From Streptomyces sp. CNH099 (GTDB lineage: Bacteria; Actinomycetota; Actinomycetes; Streptomycetales; Streptomycetaceae), in contig AZWL01000006.1 in the NCBI GenBank assembly GCA_000514715.1, forward strand, positions 62,001 through 126,000: 64,000 nucleotides of DNA, read 5' to 3'. This document shows, one piece after another, positions 26,704 to 35,220 of the stretch. Under the pieces are notes generated by a model. That model saw nothing but the letters and a program-made list of their open reading frames with translations, ran no database searches and was not told where the DNA came from. Numbering within the stretch: position 1 is the stretch's first letter; each line of letters opens with the position of its first letter. A program made the translations under genes and the position numbers.

Positions 26704-27734
26704 GGGGCGGCGGCCGTGCCCGGTACCGCGGCGCCGGGCACGGCCGCGTCCGGCAGCGCCCGGGCGGGCGCGGTCTCGCCCAGCACGAAGCCGGGGTCGA
26801 TCTGGGCCGTCAGGTCCGCCCCGGTCCTCGCGTTGCCCCAGCTCTCGGCGTTCCTGCGGTGGAAGTGCACCATCTGGGCGGTGTAGCGGGCCCAGTCACG
26901 CCGTTCGTACGACGCGTCCACGGCCCCGTACATCTCCCGCAGCACCTGCGCGGCCGGCTCCTCCAGCGCCGCGAACTCCGGCGGACGGCCCTTCTCCATC
27001 GCCCGCACCCAGTCGGAGTGCGGGAACGCGGCCAGCAGGTCGGCGCCCACCTCCGCGCGCAGGAACTCCAGGTCGTCCGGGCCCTGCACCTTGTTGCCGA
27101 CGACGCGCAGCGCGACGTCGAAGTCGCGCGCGTACTCCTTGTACTGCCGGTAGACGGACACACCCTTGCGGGTGGGCTCGGCGACGAGGAACGTCATGTC
27201 GAAACGCGTGAACATCCCCGAGGCGAAGGAGTCGCTGCCCGCCGTCATGTCGACGACGACGTACTCCTCGCGCCCGTCGACCAGGTGGTTGAGGCACAGC
27301 TCCACCGCGCCGGTCTTGGAGTGGTAGCAGGCGACACCGAGATCGGCCTCGGTGAACGGGCCGGTGACCATGAGGCGTACGGAGCCGTTGTCCAACCGCA
27401 CGGGACGGGCGCACGCGTCGTACACGGGGTTGTCCCCGGTGACCGAGAGCAGACGTGAGCCCGTACCGGGAGGCGTCGTCTTGATCATTCCGGCGGCGTC
27501 CGGGATACGCGGGTTGGCGCCCCGCAGGTGTTCCTTGATGAGCGGGAGGTGCGCGCCGAGCGCGGGCAGCCGGGCGGCCTCCTCCTCGTCAAGCCCGAGG
27601 GCGGCCCCCAGGTGCTGGTTGATGTCCGCGTCGACGGCGAGCACGGGACGGCCGGTGCCGGCGAGCTGCCGGACGAAGAGGGACGACAGGGTGGTCTTGC
27701 CGCTGCCGCCCTTACCCACGAAAGCGATCTTCAT
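26691..27734 (-). CDS. CooC/MinD-like P-loop ATPase
   Basis: The 347-residue cytoplasmic ATPase has a deviant Walker A motif FVGKGGSGKTTLSSLF at its very N-terminus, a switch region with the aspartate of AVDADINQHLGAALG and a YVVVDMTAGSD Walker B. CooC proteins insert nickel into CO dehydrogenase, but no Ni enzyme or CODH gene is nearby, so the client is unknown. The predicted ATG lies at 27732-27734; no clear ribosome-binding site precedes it, so it may be leaderless. The C-terminal region is Ala/Pro-rich. It diverges from the Fic-like gene across 86 bp. Confidence 0.82.
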   Translation of the reverse strand: MKIAFVGKGGSGKTTLSSLFVRQLAGTGRPVLAVDADINQHLGAALGLDEEEAARLPALGAHLPLIKEHLRGANPRIPDAAGMIKTTPPGTGSRLLSVTGDNPVYDACARPVRLDNGSVRLMVTGPFTEADLGVACYHSKTGAVELCLNHLVDGREEYVVVDMTAGSDSFASGMFTRFDMTFLVAEPTRKGVSVYRQYKEYARDFDVALRVVGNKVQGPDDLEFLRAEVGADLLAAFPHSDWVRAMEKGRPPEFAALEEPAAQVLREMYGAVDASYERRDWARYTAQMVHFHRRNAESWGNARTGADLTAQIDPGFVLGETAPARALPDAAVPGAAVPGTAAAPQPA

Positions 27735-27820
27735 GTTCAGAAACGGTAGCCGGATCTTGGCCCGCGGTCAGGCAAAGGGCTGCACAAGTCCACCCCATCG
27801 GGTTGCGTAGGCTCGTACGC

Positions 27821-28717
27821 ATGACGAGCGCGACCGACCCGCTGGCGGCCCTGAGCACCCTTCCGGGAGTCGAGGAGGCCGTGTCCTCTGTACGGAGGTC
27901 GGTCGATCGCGTCTACGGGCACCGGGTCATGCGGCGGCGCAGCAGCGAGGTGTCGGCGGAGGCGGCGCTGCGCGGCGCGCGGGCCTCGGCGGCGCTGTCG
28001 GGGGCGGACTGGGTGCTGGAGGAGGTGCGCAGACGCAGCGACTTCTCCGCGCCGGGGGAGCCGCGGACGGTGGGCGGGGCGCTGCGGGTGAGCGCGGAGG
28101 CGGGGCAACTGCTGAGCACGTGGCGGCAGTCGCCGATGCGGGTGCTGGCCCGGCTGCACGTGGTGGCGTCGGGCGGGACCGGGGCCTCCTCCGGCGGGTC
28201 TGCGGACTCCGGAGGGTCGGCGGGCGGTGCCGGGATGGATGCCGCGGCGGGCGACGGTGCGGCGGTCGGGCGGCCCCGGCTGGCCGGTGAGAGCGTCGCG
28301 GAGCCGGACGTGGCCCTGCCGTCGCCGCCGCCGGACGCCGACGAGACGGCGGCCCGGCTGGACGCGCTGGCGGCCCTGGTGGTCGCCGGCTCGTCCGCTC
28401 CGGCGCTGGTCATGGCGGCGGTGGTGCACGGCGAACTGCTGACGCTGCGCCCGTTCCGTACCGGCAACGGCCTCGTCGCGCGGGCCGCCGAGCGGATCGT
28501 CCTGGCGGGCAGCGGGCTGGACCCGAAGGCGGTCTGCCCGGCCGAGGTGGGGCACACGGAGCAGGGGCGCGCGGCGTACGAGGCGGCGCTCGCGGGCTAC
28601 GCGGGCGGGACGCCGGCGGGCGTCGGGGAGTGGATCGCGCACTGCGGCCGGGCCGTCGAGCTGGGGGCGCGGGAGAGCACGGCGGTGTGCGAGGCGCTGC
28701 AGCGGGGGGCCGCGTAG
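27821..28717 (+). CDS. Fic/DOC-like protein with degenerate active site
   Basis: The 298-residue protein has a Fic-type core: the segment HGELLTLRPFRTGNGLVARA corresponds to the Fic motif HxFx(D/E)GNGRxxR. The histidine is spaced differently, the acidic residue before GNG is threonine and the first arginine after GNG is leucine, so the canonical catalytic signature is only partly kept. An SAALSG segment in the N-terminal half recalls the inhibitory helix of self-restrained Fic proteins. A Gly/Ser-rich linker of about 40 residues (about 125-165) splits the protein. I start at ATG 27821. AMP-transfer activity is uncertain. Confidence 0.65.
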   Translation: MTSATDPLAALSTLPGVEEAVSSVRRSVDRVYGHRVMRRRSSEVSAEAALRGARASAALSGADWVLEEVRRRSDFSAPGEPRTVGGALRVSAEAGQLLSTWRQSPMRVLARLHVVASGGTGASSGGSADSGGSAGGAGMDAAAGDGAAVGRPRLAGESVAEPDVALPSPPPDADETAARLDALAALVVAGSSAPALVMAAVVHGELLTLRPFRTGNGLVARAAERIVLAGSGLDPKAVCPAEVGHTEQGRAAYEAALAGYAGGTPAGVGEWIAHCGRAVELGARESTAVCEALQRGAA

Positions 28718-29131
28718 GGGCGCGCCGCGACCGGCGTGCCCGGCCGGTGCGGGGGCCGTCGCGGGGGCGGGGGCGCAGAGTTGCGGCGGCACCCTGGGGC
28801 ACCGCCGCTGTCTCATGTCCGCCGGGGTACCAGTGCGTGCACTTTTTTGCCCATCAGGCCCGGAACTTCGCCGGTTCCTGGTGTGGCGGTCCCTATTCGA
28901 GGGATCGGCGTCGCGTGGGTTCCCGACTTCCATGTGCGGTCCGTGGGGCCGTGGTTGCTGGGGGATCCTTCGCGGATGCCCTGGCTCTCGCGGGCCGTAA
29001 TCCCTTTGTACTCCTGTCCGCGGTGAGAGGGAAGTCCGGCGCTGGGATATTTACTTTCACCTGCAAATGATTGCGAAGGTTACTCATCGGGCAAAGCGGA
29101 AGCCATGCAGGTCAGGGTGGTGGGCGGGGCC
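28718..29131. other. Intergenic region between Fic-like and HAD genes
   Basis: This 414-base stretch separates two convergent genes. I see no convincing gene; frames that stay open are GC-driven shadows. It includes an AT-rich patch (about 29045-29105) and a T-run near 28842, unusual for this chromosome, and a weak inverted repeat GGAAC/GTTCC near 28861-28877. Confidence 0.45.
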
Positions 29132-29962
29132 TCAGGCCGCCTGGCTGCGGCGCCGGTACGTGTACCAGACCACCCCGGCCGCGGTCACCGCCGCCAGCCC
29201 CGCGGCGGCCGCGGCCAGGGCCGGCCGGGAGGGCAGCGTGAACTGCGGCAGCCGCTGCTTCAGCCGTACGGGGCGGGCGAACGACAGCACCGGCCAGTCC
29301 CGCTCGGCCGCCTCGCGGCGCAGCGCCCGGTCGGGGTTGACGGCGTACGGGTGGCCGACGGCCTCCAGGAGGGGGACGTCCGTGATCGAGTCGCTGTACG
29401 CGTACGAGCGGGCCAGGTCGTACCCCTCGGCGGCGGCCAGCTCCGCCACCGCCTCCGCCTTGGCGGGTCCGTAGGCGTAGTACTCGATGTCGCCGGTGTA
29501 GCGGCCGCCCTCGACGACCATGCGGGTGGCGATCGTGCGGTCCGCGCCGAGCAGCTCGCCGATGGGCTCGACGACCTCGGCGCCCGAGCTGCTGACGATG
29601 ACGACGTCGCGGCCGGCGAGGTGGTGGTCCTCGATGAGGGCGGCGGCCTCGTCGTAGATGATCGGGTCGATGAGGTCGTGGAGGGTCTCGGCCACGATCT
29701 CGCTCACCTGGGCCACGTTCCAGCCGCGGCAGAGGTCGGAGAGGTAGGCGCGCATGCGTTCCGTCTGCTCGTGGTCGGCGCCGCCCAGGAGATAGATGAA
29801 CTGTGAGTAGGCGGATCGGAGCACTGCCCTCCGGTTGATCAGCCCGCCGTGGTAGAACGACCGGCTGAAGGTCAGCGTGCTCGACTTCGCAATGACCGTC
29901 TTGTCCAGATCGAAGAAGGCGGCCGTCCTGGGCAACGAGTGGTTTTCCACGAGTGCGAGCAT
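29132..29962 (-). CDS. HAD-IB family phosphatase (SerB-like)
   Basis: This 276-residue HAD-superfamily subfamily IB protein has motif I FFDLDKTV (D18 nucleophile, D20 acid), motif II in VIVSSSGAE and motif IV SDSITDVPLLEAVG. The C-terminal 45 residues include a hydrophobic helix (ALAAAAAGLAAVTAAGVVWY) and a basic tail, suggesting membrane attachment facing the cytoplasm. The gene precedes, and is divergent to, the septum-site/Tad operon, the same arrangement as in Mycobacterium. The physiological substrate is unknown (phosphoserine-like or lipid phosphate). Confidence 0.9.
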   Translation of the reverse strand: MLALVENHSLPRTAAFFDLDKTVIAKSSTLTFSRSFYHGGLINRRAVLRSAYSQFIYLLGGADHEQTERMRAYLSDLCRGWNVAQVSEIVAETLHDLIDPIIYDEAAALIEDHHLAGRDVVIVSSSGAEVVEPIGELLGADRTIATRMVVEGGRYTGDIEYYAYGPAKAEAVAELAAAEGYDLARSYAYSDSITDVPLLEAVGHPYAVNPDRALRREAAERDWPVLSFARPVRLKQRLPQFTLPSRPALAAAAAGLAAVTAAGVVWYTYRRRSQAA

Positions 29963-30097
29963 AGGCGCCCACCATTCGGCGTAAGCTGTGGCGCGTGGGT
30001 TTGCCTGAGAAGCCTCTCGGGTACACCATGGAAGTCACGGATCGTTCGCGACCGTGCTAACCCGGACCGGCTCCTCCCCCCCCGAGTCGGCCGTGGG

Positions 30098-30132
30098 GAC
30101 GACCCCCGCTCTCCCCCCCGGCGGGGGTCGTC
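30098..30132. terminator. Strong hairpin between HAD and ssd genes
   Basis: A perfect 12-bp stem, GACGACCCCCGC / GCGGGGGTCGTC, closes an 11-base C-rich loop. It follows a 10-codon reading frame by 37 bases and precedes ssd by about 360 bases. It could be a terminator for a short leader transcript on the plus strand (attenuation-like) or a boundary element between divergent promoters. Confidence 0.5.
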
Positions 30133-30315
30133 GCATGTCCGGACTTCGGCATTCTCGTTTTTCTTCGGCCGCGTCGGATCTTCTTCCGCTCTTCCCGGCC
30201 GCTCCTTGCTTCAGGCCGTCCTTCAGGCCGTCTTCATCGCTGTCGTGGAACTAGACGCATCACCGTGGGTAACCGTTGCCCTCGATCTGAACGCTCCCCC
30301 GAACGGGTGACGGAG

Positions 30316-30342
30316 TTGTCCACAACTGGCGGGTTGTCCCCA
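30316..30342 (+). promoter_or_regulatory. Pair of DnaA-box-like 9-mers
   Basis: TTGTCCACA (30316-30324) matches the Streptomyces DnaA box exactly, and TTGTCCCCA (30334-30342) differs at one base; they are on the same strand 18 bp apart. They lie upstream of the septum-site/Tad operon. They could titrate DnaA or tie expression to replication. Confidence 0.45.
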
Positions 30343-30489
30343 GATCCTGACCAAGATCCCCGTGGGGCGGGGCGGCCGGGACACCGTGGGAGTCGGCAGC
30401 GGGTCCGGCGCCGTCGCGGAGGGCGGCGGCGCGGACCGGGGTGGACGGCGTGCCGGGAGGGCGCGCGCGGTGAGACGGGGAGGCGGCTG

Positions 30490-31617
30490 ATGGGCCGGAT
30501 GCGGAGCGGCGGCGTGGACGGCGGGGTCGGCGGGGGCGGCGGCCGGCCGCTGGTCGTCACGGAGGACGAGGAACTGCTGGACGACCTGCTGCGGCTGTGC
30601 GCCGCGGCGGGGACGCAGGCGGAGGTCTCGCACGCGCCGGGGCGGCAGGACTGGGCCGCGGCGCCGCTGGTGCTGGTCGGGGACGACAGCGCCGGGCGGC
30701 TGACGGCGGCGGGGCCGCCCCGGCGGGAGGGGGTGCTGCTCGTGGGCCGGGATCAGGACGATCCGGGGGTGTGGCAGCGGGCGATCGCGGTCGGGGCGGA
30801 GCAGGTGCTCGTGCTGCCGGACGAGGAGACGGCGCTGGTGGACCGGCTCGCCGACGCCGCGGAGGGGACCGGCGGGCAGGCCCGCACGGTCGGCGTCGTC
30901 GGCGGCCGGGGCGGCGCCGGGGCCTCCACGCTGGCCTGCGCGCTCGGGGTGACGGCGGCGCGGGCCGGGCAGCGGACGGTGCTGGTCGACGCGGATCCGC
31001 TGGGCGGCGGGCTCGACGTGCTGCTCGGCGGGGAGGACGCGGAGGGGCTGCGCTGGCCGGCCTTCGCGTCGTCGCGGGGCCGGATCGGCGGAGCAGCGCT
31101 GGAGGAGTCGCTGCCGCGGCTGCACGGCCTGCGGCTGCTGAGCTGGGACCGGGGCGGCGACGCGGGGGCGGTGCCGGTGGCGCCTGCGGCGATGCGGTCG
31201 GTGCTGGCGGCGGCCCGCCGGCGCAGCGGCGTGGTCGTGGTGGACCTGCCGCGGCGGGTGGACGGGCCGGTGGCGGAGGCGCTGGCCCAGTTGGACGTGG
31301 GGCTGCTGGTGGTGCCTGCCGAACTGCGCGCGGTGGCGGCGGCGCACCGGGTGGCGGAGGAGGTGCGGACGGTGCTCGGCGACCTGCGGGTGGTGGTCCG
31401 CGGCCCGGCGCGGGGCGGCCTCGCGGCCGAGGACGTCGCCGGTCTCCTGGGCCTGCCGCTCGCCGGTGAACTCCCCGCGGAGCCGGGCCTGCCGCAGGCC
31501 GCCGAGAGCGGCACCTCTTCCCCGGGCAGCCGCCCCCGCGCCCCGCTGTCCCGCTTCTGTACGGAGTTCTGGGCCCGGGTGCTGCCGGGCGCGAGCGCGG
31601 AGGGCGTGTCCGTATGA
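30490..31617 (+). CDS. Septum-site-determining protein Ssd / CpaE-like ATPase
   Basis: The 375-residue protein resembles Mycobacterium Ssd and CpaE/TadZ proteins. It has an N-terminal receiver-like half (RPLVVTEDEELLDDLL) and a C-terminal MinD-like half with a degenerate Walker A (GGRGGAGASTLACALG) and VVVVDLPRRVD. In Ssd proteins the canonical P-loop lysine is also missing, so nucleotide hydrolysis is doubtful. It probably recruits the Tad machinery to a cell site or influences septation. The start ATG 30490 has GGGAGG upstream; the stop overlaps the TadA ATG (ATGA). First gene of the tad operon. Confidence 0.88.
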   Translation: MGRMRSGGVDGGVGGGGGRPLVVTEDEELLDDLLRLCAAAGTQAEVSHAPGRQDWAAAPLVLVGDDSAGRLTAAGPPRREGVLLVGRDQDDPGVWQRAIAVGAEQVLVLPDEETALVDRLADAAEGTGGQARTVGVVGGRGGAGASTLACALGVTAARAGQRTVLVDADPLGGGLDVLLGGEDAEGLRWPAFASSRGRIGGAALEESLPRLHGLRLLSWDRGGDAGAVPVAPAAMRSVLAAARRRSGVVVVDLPRRVDGPVAEALAQLDVGLLVVPAELRAVAAAHRVAEEVRTVLGDLRVVVRGPARGGLAAEDVAGLLGLPLAGELPAEPGLPQAAESGTSSPGSRPRAPLSRFCTEFWARVLPGASAEGVSV

Positions 31618-32957
31618 GCGGCGGGGGGATGCGTACGGAACGCGCTGCCGGCAGCCGGGTCACGGAGCCGGAGCCGGGGGCGGGTCCGGGGATGGAGCCG
31701 GGGCGGGAGCCGGGGGCGGCCTCGCCGGTGCCCGCCCGGGGCCGCGGGGGCCGGCCGCGGCCCGCCGCGACCGCCGCTGCCCGCACGGAACGCTGCGCCG
31801 TGTCCGGGCGGTTGGTGGGGGCCGTGCGGCGGCGGCTGGCGGAGAGCGGCGGGGAGCCGACGCCCGCCGGGGTGGCCGCCGCGCTGCGGCAGGAGGGGCG
31901 GCTCCTCGGCGACACCGAGGTGCTGGCCGTCGTGGGCGCGCTGCGCTCGGAGATGGTCGGCAGCGGGCCGCTGGAGCCGCTGCTGGCCCGGCCGGACGTC
32001 ACCGACGTGCTCGTCACCGCGCCGGACGAGGTCTGGGTGGACACCGGGCGCGGGCTGGAGCGGGTCGGCGTGCGGTTCGCGGACGCCGGTGAGGTGCGGC
32101 GCCTCGCGCAGCGGCTCGCCGCCGTCGCCGGGCGGCGCCTCGACGACGCCCGCCCGTGGGTCGACGCCCGGCTGCCCGACGGCACGCGGCTGCACGCCGT
32201 CCTGCCGCCGGTGGCCGTGGGCTCGGCCTGCCTGTCACTGCGGGTGGTGCGGCGGCGCGCGTTCAGCCTTCCGGAGCTGGCCGCCGCCGGCACGGTGCCG
32301 CCGGGCGGCGAGCGGCTGCTGCGCGGACTCCTCGACGCGCGGCTGTCGTTCCTCGTCAGCGGCGGTACGGGCAGCGGAAAGACGACGTTGCTGAGCGCGT
32401 TGCTGTCGCTGGTGCGGCGGGACGAGCGGATCGTGCTGGCGGAGGAGTCGGCCGAGCTGCGGCCGGACCACCCCCATGTCGTACGGCTCGAAGCCCGCCC
32501 CGCGAACCAGGAGGGCGTCGGCGAGGTGACGTTGCAGGACCTCGTGCGGCAGGCGCTGCGGATGCGCCCCGACCGGCTGGTCGTGGGCGAGGTCCGGGGC
32601 CGCGAGGTCGTCGATCTGCTGGCCGCCCTGAACACGGGGCACGAAGGCGGCTCCGGGACCGTCCACGCCAACGCGGCGGGCGACGTGCCCGCGCGCCTGG
32701 AGGCGCTGGGCGCGGTCGCGGGCCTCGACCGGCCCGCCCTGCACAGCCAGCTGGCGGCGGCGGTGTCGGTGCTGCTGCACCTGGTCCGCGACCGGCGGGG
32801 GCGGCGGCGCATCGCGGAGGTGCACGTGCTGGAACGCGACGGGGCCGGCCTGGTGACGGCGGTGCCCGCGGCGGTGTGGACGGCCGGGGGGTTCGCGCGG
32901 CGGGACGGGTGGCCGCGGCTGGAGCGGCTGCTGGAGCGGGGCGGGGGAGCGGCGTGA
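31614..32957 (+). CDS. tadA: Tad/Flp pilus ATPase, CpaF family
   Basis: The 447-residue secretion ATPase powers assembly or export of Flp-type pilins. It has the Walker A motif GGTGSGKTT (K256), a VLAEESAELRPDHPHVVRLE Asp/Glu-box region, Walker B RPDRLVVGEVRG, and the histidine box GHEGGSGTVHANAA. The N-terminal 80 residues are basic and Gly/Pro-rich. It overlaps ssd (ATGA) and the next gene (GTGA), so the entire operon is translationally coupled. Confidence 0.94.
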   Translation: MSGGGMRTERAAGSRVTEPEPGAGPGMEPGREPGAASPVPARGRGGRPRPAATAAARTERCAVSGRLVGAVRRRLAESGGEPTPAGVAAALRQEGRLLGDTEVLAVVGALRSEMVGSGPLEPLLARPDVTDVLVTAPDEVWVDTGRGLERVGVRFADAGEVRRLAQRLAAVAGRRLDDARPWVDARLPDGTRLHAVLPPVAVGSACLSLRVVRRRAFSLPELAAAGTVPPGGERLLRGLLDARLSFLVSGGTGSGKTTLLSALLSLVRRDERIVLAEESAELRPDHPHVVRLEARPANQEGVGEVTLQDLVRQALRMRPDRLVVGEVRGREVVDLLAALNTGHEGGSGTVHANAAGDVPARLEALGAVAGLDRPALHSQLAAAVSVLLHLVRDRRGRRRIAEVHVLERDGAGLVTAVPAAVWTAGGFARRDGWPRLERLLERGGGAA

Positions 32958-33823
32958 GCGGGGCGGCGACGGCGGCGGTGACGGCGGGGGCGCCGGTGTG
33001 CGGGGCGGCGTTGTGCGCGGGGGCGGCCGTGGTGCTGGCCGGCGGGCGGCGGCCCGCGGCGCGGCGGGCCGCGGTGTTGTCCGGGCCGCGGGGGAGCGTG
33101 TCGCGGGCGGGGCCGCTGCGGCGGGTGGCCCTGGTCGTACGGACGCGGGGCGCGCGACGGGAGTGGTGGTGCCTGCCGGCCGCGGGTGCGGTGGCGCTGT
33201 TGGGCGCGTCCTGGCTGCCGCTGCTCGCGGGGGCGGCGGCGGTGCCGCTGGTGCGGCGGCGGCTGCGTGGCCGGGAGCGGCGGGACGCGGAGGCGCGCCG
33301 GGCGGCGGCCGTGATCGAGTTGTGCGCCGCGGTGGCCGGCGGGCTGCGGGCCGGCCGGCAGCCGGCGGCGGCGCTGTTCGCCGCGGCGCCGGGCGGCCCG
33401 GCGGGCGGTCCTGAGGTGCTGGCCGCCGCGCGGTTCGGCGGTGACGTGCCCGGCGCGCTGCGGGGTGCGGCCGGCGCCCCCGGGGCGCAGGGGCTGGCCG
33501 GGGTCGCCGCCTGCTGGCAGGTGGCCGCGGGCGGCGGCGCCGGGCTGGCGGACGGGCTGGACCGGGTGGCGGCGGCGCTGCGTGCGGAGCGGGACGAACG
33601 GGACGAGCTGCGGGCCCAGTTGGCCGGCCCGCGGGCGACGGCGCTGCTGCTCGCCCTGCTGCCCGGCTTCGGGCTGCTGATGGGCACGGCGCTCGGCGCC
33701 GCGCCGCTGCGGGTGCTGCTGCACACGCCCGCGGGACTGCTCTGCCTGGCGGCGGGCTGCCTGCTGGAGTGGGCGGGGCTGGCCTGGACGGGCCGGATCG
33801 TGCGGGGTGCGTATGCGCGCTGA
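32954..33823 (+). CDS. tadB: TadB-like inner-membrane platform protein
   Basis: The 289-residue membrane protein belongs to the type II secretion F (GspF/TadB) family. Hydrophobic segments occur near the N-terminus (VCGAALCAGAAVVLAGG), at LPAAGAVALLGASWLPLLAG, and in the C-terminal third (ATALLLALLPGFGLLMG and GLLCLAAGCLLEWAGLAW). The central cytoplasmic helical domain contains VIELCAAVAGGLRAGRQPAA, a typical GspF-like segment. The GTG start overlaps the TadA stop; a long in-frame upstream extension is not credible. It pairs with TadC to form the pilus platform. Confidence 0.85.
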   Translation: MSGAATAAVTAGAPVCGAALCAGAAVVLAGGRRPAARRAAVLSGPRGSVSRAGPLRRVALVVRTRGARREWWCLPAAGAVALLGASWLPLLAGAAAVPLVRRRLRGRERRDAEARRAAAVIELCAAVAGGLRAGRQPAAALFAAAPGGPAGGPEVLAAARFGGDVPGALRGAAGAPGAQGLAGVAACWQVAAGGGAGLADGLDRVAAALRAERDERDELRAQLAGPRATALLLALLPGFGLLMGTALGAAPLRVLLHTPAGLLCLAAGCLLEWAGLAWTGRIVRGAYAR

Positions 33824-34625
33824 GTTCATCCACAGCCTGTGGACGGCACTTTCCGTCCTGGCCGCGTACTGCACGGCGGACGCCGCCCGCGCGTCCTGGC
33901 GCGCACGCGCCTCCCGTCGCCGGTGGCCCGCCGTGCCGGGCCCGCCCGAACGGCCCGTGCGGCCCGAGGGGACCGGCCGGCCCGGCTCCGGGCGGGAGCC
34001 GGTCGTGGGACGGCTGCGGGCGGCGGTGGTGCGGTGGGGGCCGGGGCTGCTTGCGGGGGCCGCGGTGCTCATCTTCGTCGGCGGAGCGGTCGGCGTCGTG
34101 GCGGGACTCGCCGCCGCGTACGGCATACGGCGCTGGCAGCGCCGGGCGACCGCCGCCGCGCGGCGGGACGCGGGCATACGGACCGGGGCCGACCTCGCCC
34201 TGGCCGCCGACCTCGTCGCCGCCTGCCTCGCGGCCGGCGCCGGGCCGCGGGACGCCGCCGCCGAGGTGGGCCGCTCGCTGGGCGGCCCGGTCGGGGACCG
34301 GCTCGCGCAGGGTGCGGCGGAGCTGCGCCTCGGCGGCGACCCCCGCGCGGCGTGGGCGCCCCTGGCGGAGCTGCCGGGCGCCGGGCGGCTGGCCGGATGG
34401 CTGGAGGAGGCGGGCCGCACGGGCGTGCCGGTGGTCGACGCGGTCTCCCGGCTGGCAGCCGAGTGCCGGGCGGAGGAGACCCGGGCGGCGGCGGCCCGCG
34501 CCCGCCGGGCGGGGGTGCTGGTGGCGGGCCCGCTGGGGCTCTGCTTCCTGCCCGCGTTCCTGGCGGTCGGGGTGGCTCCGGTGGTGATGGGCCTGGCGGC
34601 ACAGCTGCTGGGTGGCAGCGGATGA
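33813..34625 (+). CDS. tadC: TadC-like inner-membrane platform protein
   Basis: The 270-residue protein is the second GspF/TadC-type component. Helices lie near residues 5-22, 77-103 (GLLAGAAVLIFVGGAVGVVAGL) and at the C-terminus (VLVAGPLGLCFLPAFLAVG). The central motif ADLVAACLAAGAGPRDAAAEV is the family-typical helical hairpin. The ATG at 33813 overlaps the end of tadB by 11 bp; a GTG at 33807 is an alternative. Just after the start the DNA contains the palindrome TCCACAGCCTGTGGA, a coincidental-looking double DnaA-box half-site. Confidence 0.85.
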   Translation: MRAEFIHSLWTALSVLAAYCTADAARASWRARASRRRWPAVPGPPERPVRPEGTGRPGSGREPVVGRLRAAVVRWGPGLLAGAAVLIFVGGAVGVVAGLAAAYGIRRWQRRATAAARRDAGIRTGADLALAADLVAACLAAGAGPRDAAAEVGRSLGGPVGDRLAQGAAELRLGGDPRAAWAPLAELPGAGRLAGWLEEAGRTGVPVVDAVSRLAAECRAEETRAAAARARRAGVLVAGPLGLCFLPAFLAVGVAPVVMGLAAQLLGGSG

Positions 34626-34634
34626 CGGACATGG

Positions 34635-34871
34635 ATGACGGACACGATGACGGAGACACGGGGGTTGGAGATGGCCGGCAGGTTCGTCCGGAGGGTTCGG
34701 GAGCGTGCCCGGAGGCTCGGCGGGGACGCGGGGATGACGACGTCCGAGTACGCCGTGGGCACGATCGCGGCGGTCGCGTTCGCGGCGATCCTTTACAAGG
34801 TGGTGACGAGTGATGCGGTCAGCGGGGCCCTGCAGGCGGTGGTGGAGCGCGCGCTCGACGTCCCGTTCTGA
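34635..34871 (+). CDS. Flp-like pilin (DUF4244 type)
   Basis: The 78-residue protein has a basic leader ending in glycine followed by MTTSEYAVGTIAAVAF, a class III/Flp-type pilin motif with the conserved glutamate at position +5 after the predicted cleavage (G-MTTSEY), then one hydrophobic helix. It is most likely the structural subunit processed by a prepilin peptidase, whose gene is not in this window. Alternative starts at 34647 and 34671 shorten the leader. It lies between tadC and a TadE-like gene in the same operon. Confidence 0.85.
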   Translation: MTDTMTETRGLEMAGRFVRRVRERARRLGGDAGMTTSEYAVGTIAAVAFAAILYKVVTSDAVSGALQAVVERALDVPF

Positions 34872-35220
34872 CCCGCCGCACGCGCGGGACGCCGGGGTCG
34901 TGACCGCGGAGGCGGCGGCGGCGATTCCGGCGCTGGTGTTCCTCGCCCTGGGGCTGGTCTGGGCGCTGATGGCCGCCGCGGCGCAGATCCAGTGCGTGGA
35001 CGCCGCCCGCGCGGGGGCCCGGGCCGCGGCCCGGGGCGAACCCGCCGCCGGCGTCCGGGGGGCCGCCCTGGCGGCGGCTCCCCGCGGCGCGGCGGTGACG
35101 GTGGCCCGGGACGGCGACCTGGTGCGCGTACGGGTGCGGGCGGCCGCGCCGGGACCCGGGCCGCTGTCGCTCGACCTCGGAGGGGAGGCGGTCGCCCTTG
35201 CGGAAGAGACCGTTCGATGA
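34813..35220 (+). CDS. TadE-like pseudopilin
   Basis: The TadE-family protein has a short leader, an N-terminal hydrophobic helix starting VVTAEAAAAIPALVFLALGL with the conserved E, and an extracytoplasmic domain rich in Ala/Arg/Val. The start is uncertain: ATG 34813 (used here) overlaps the Flp gene by about 60 bp, and GTG 34900 gives a shorter leader. Its 3' end overlaps the following TadG-like gene by 23 bp. Role: minor pilin or assembly factor of the Tad system. Confidence 0.75.
   Translation: MRSAGPCRRWWSARSTSRSDPPHARDAGVVTAEAAAAIPALVFLALGLVWALMAAAAQIQCVDAARAGARAAARGEPAAGVRGAALAAAPRGAAVTVARDGDLVRVRVRAAAPGPGPLSLDLGGEAVALAEETVR

Larger units (their letters stand above)
29963..30489. other. 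Leader/intergenic region upstream of the ssd-tad operon
   Basis: This 527-base region separates the divergent HAD and Ssd genes. It contains a 10-codon reading frame (30028-30060, MEVTDRSRPC-stop), a strong hairpin (30098-30132, listed separately), an AT-richer segment (about 30150-30310) likely to carry the operon promoter, and two DnaA-box-like sites (listed separately). The ribosome-binding site for ssd is GGGAGG at about 30478-30483. Confidence 0.55.

Noticed and set aside
33828..33846. TCCACAGCCTGTGGA as a replication-origin-like double DnaA box.
   Set aside because: It lies inside the tadC coding sequence with no cluster of boxes or AT-rich region, so chance is more likely than an origin.
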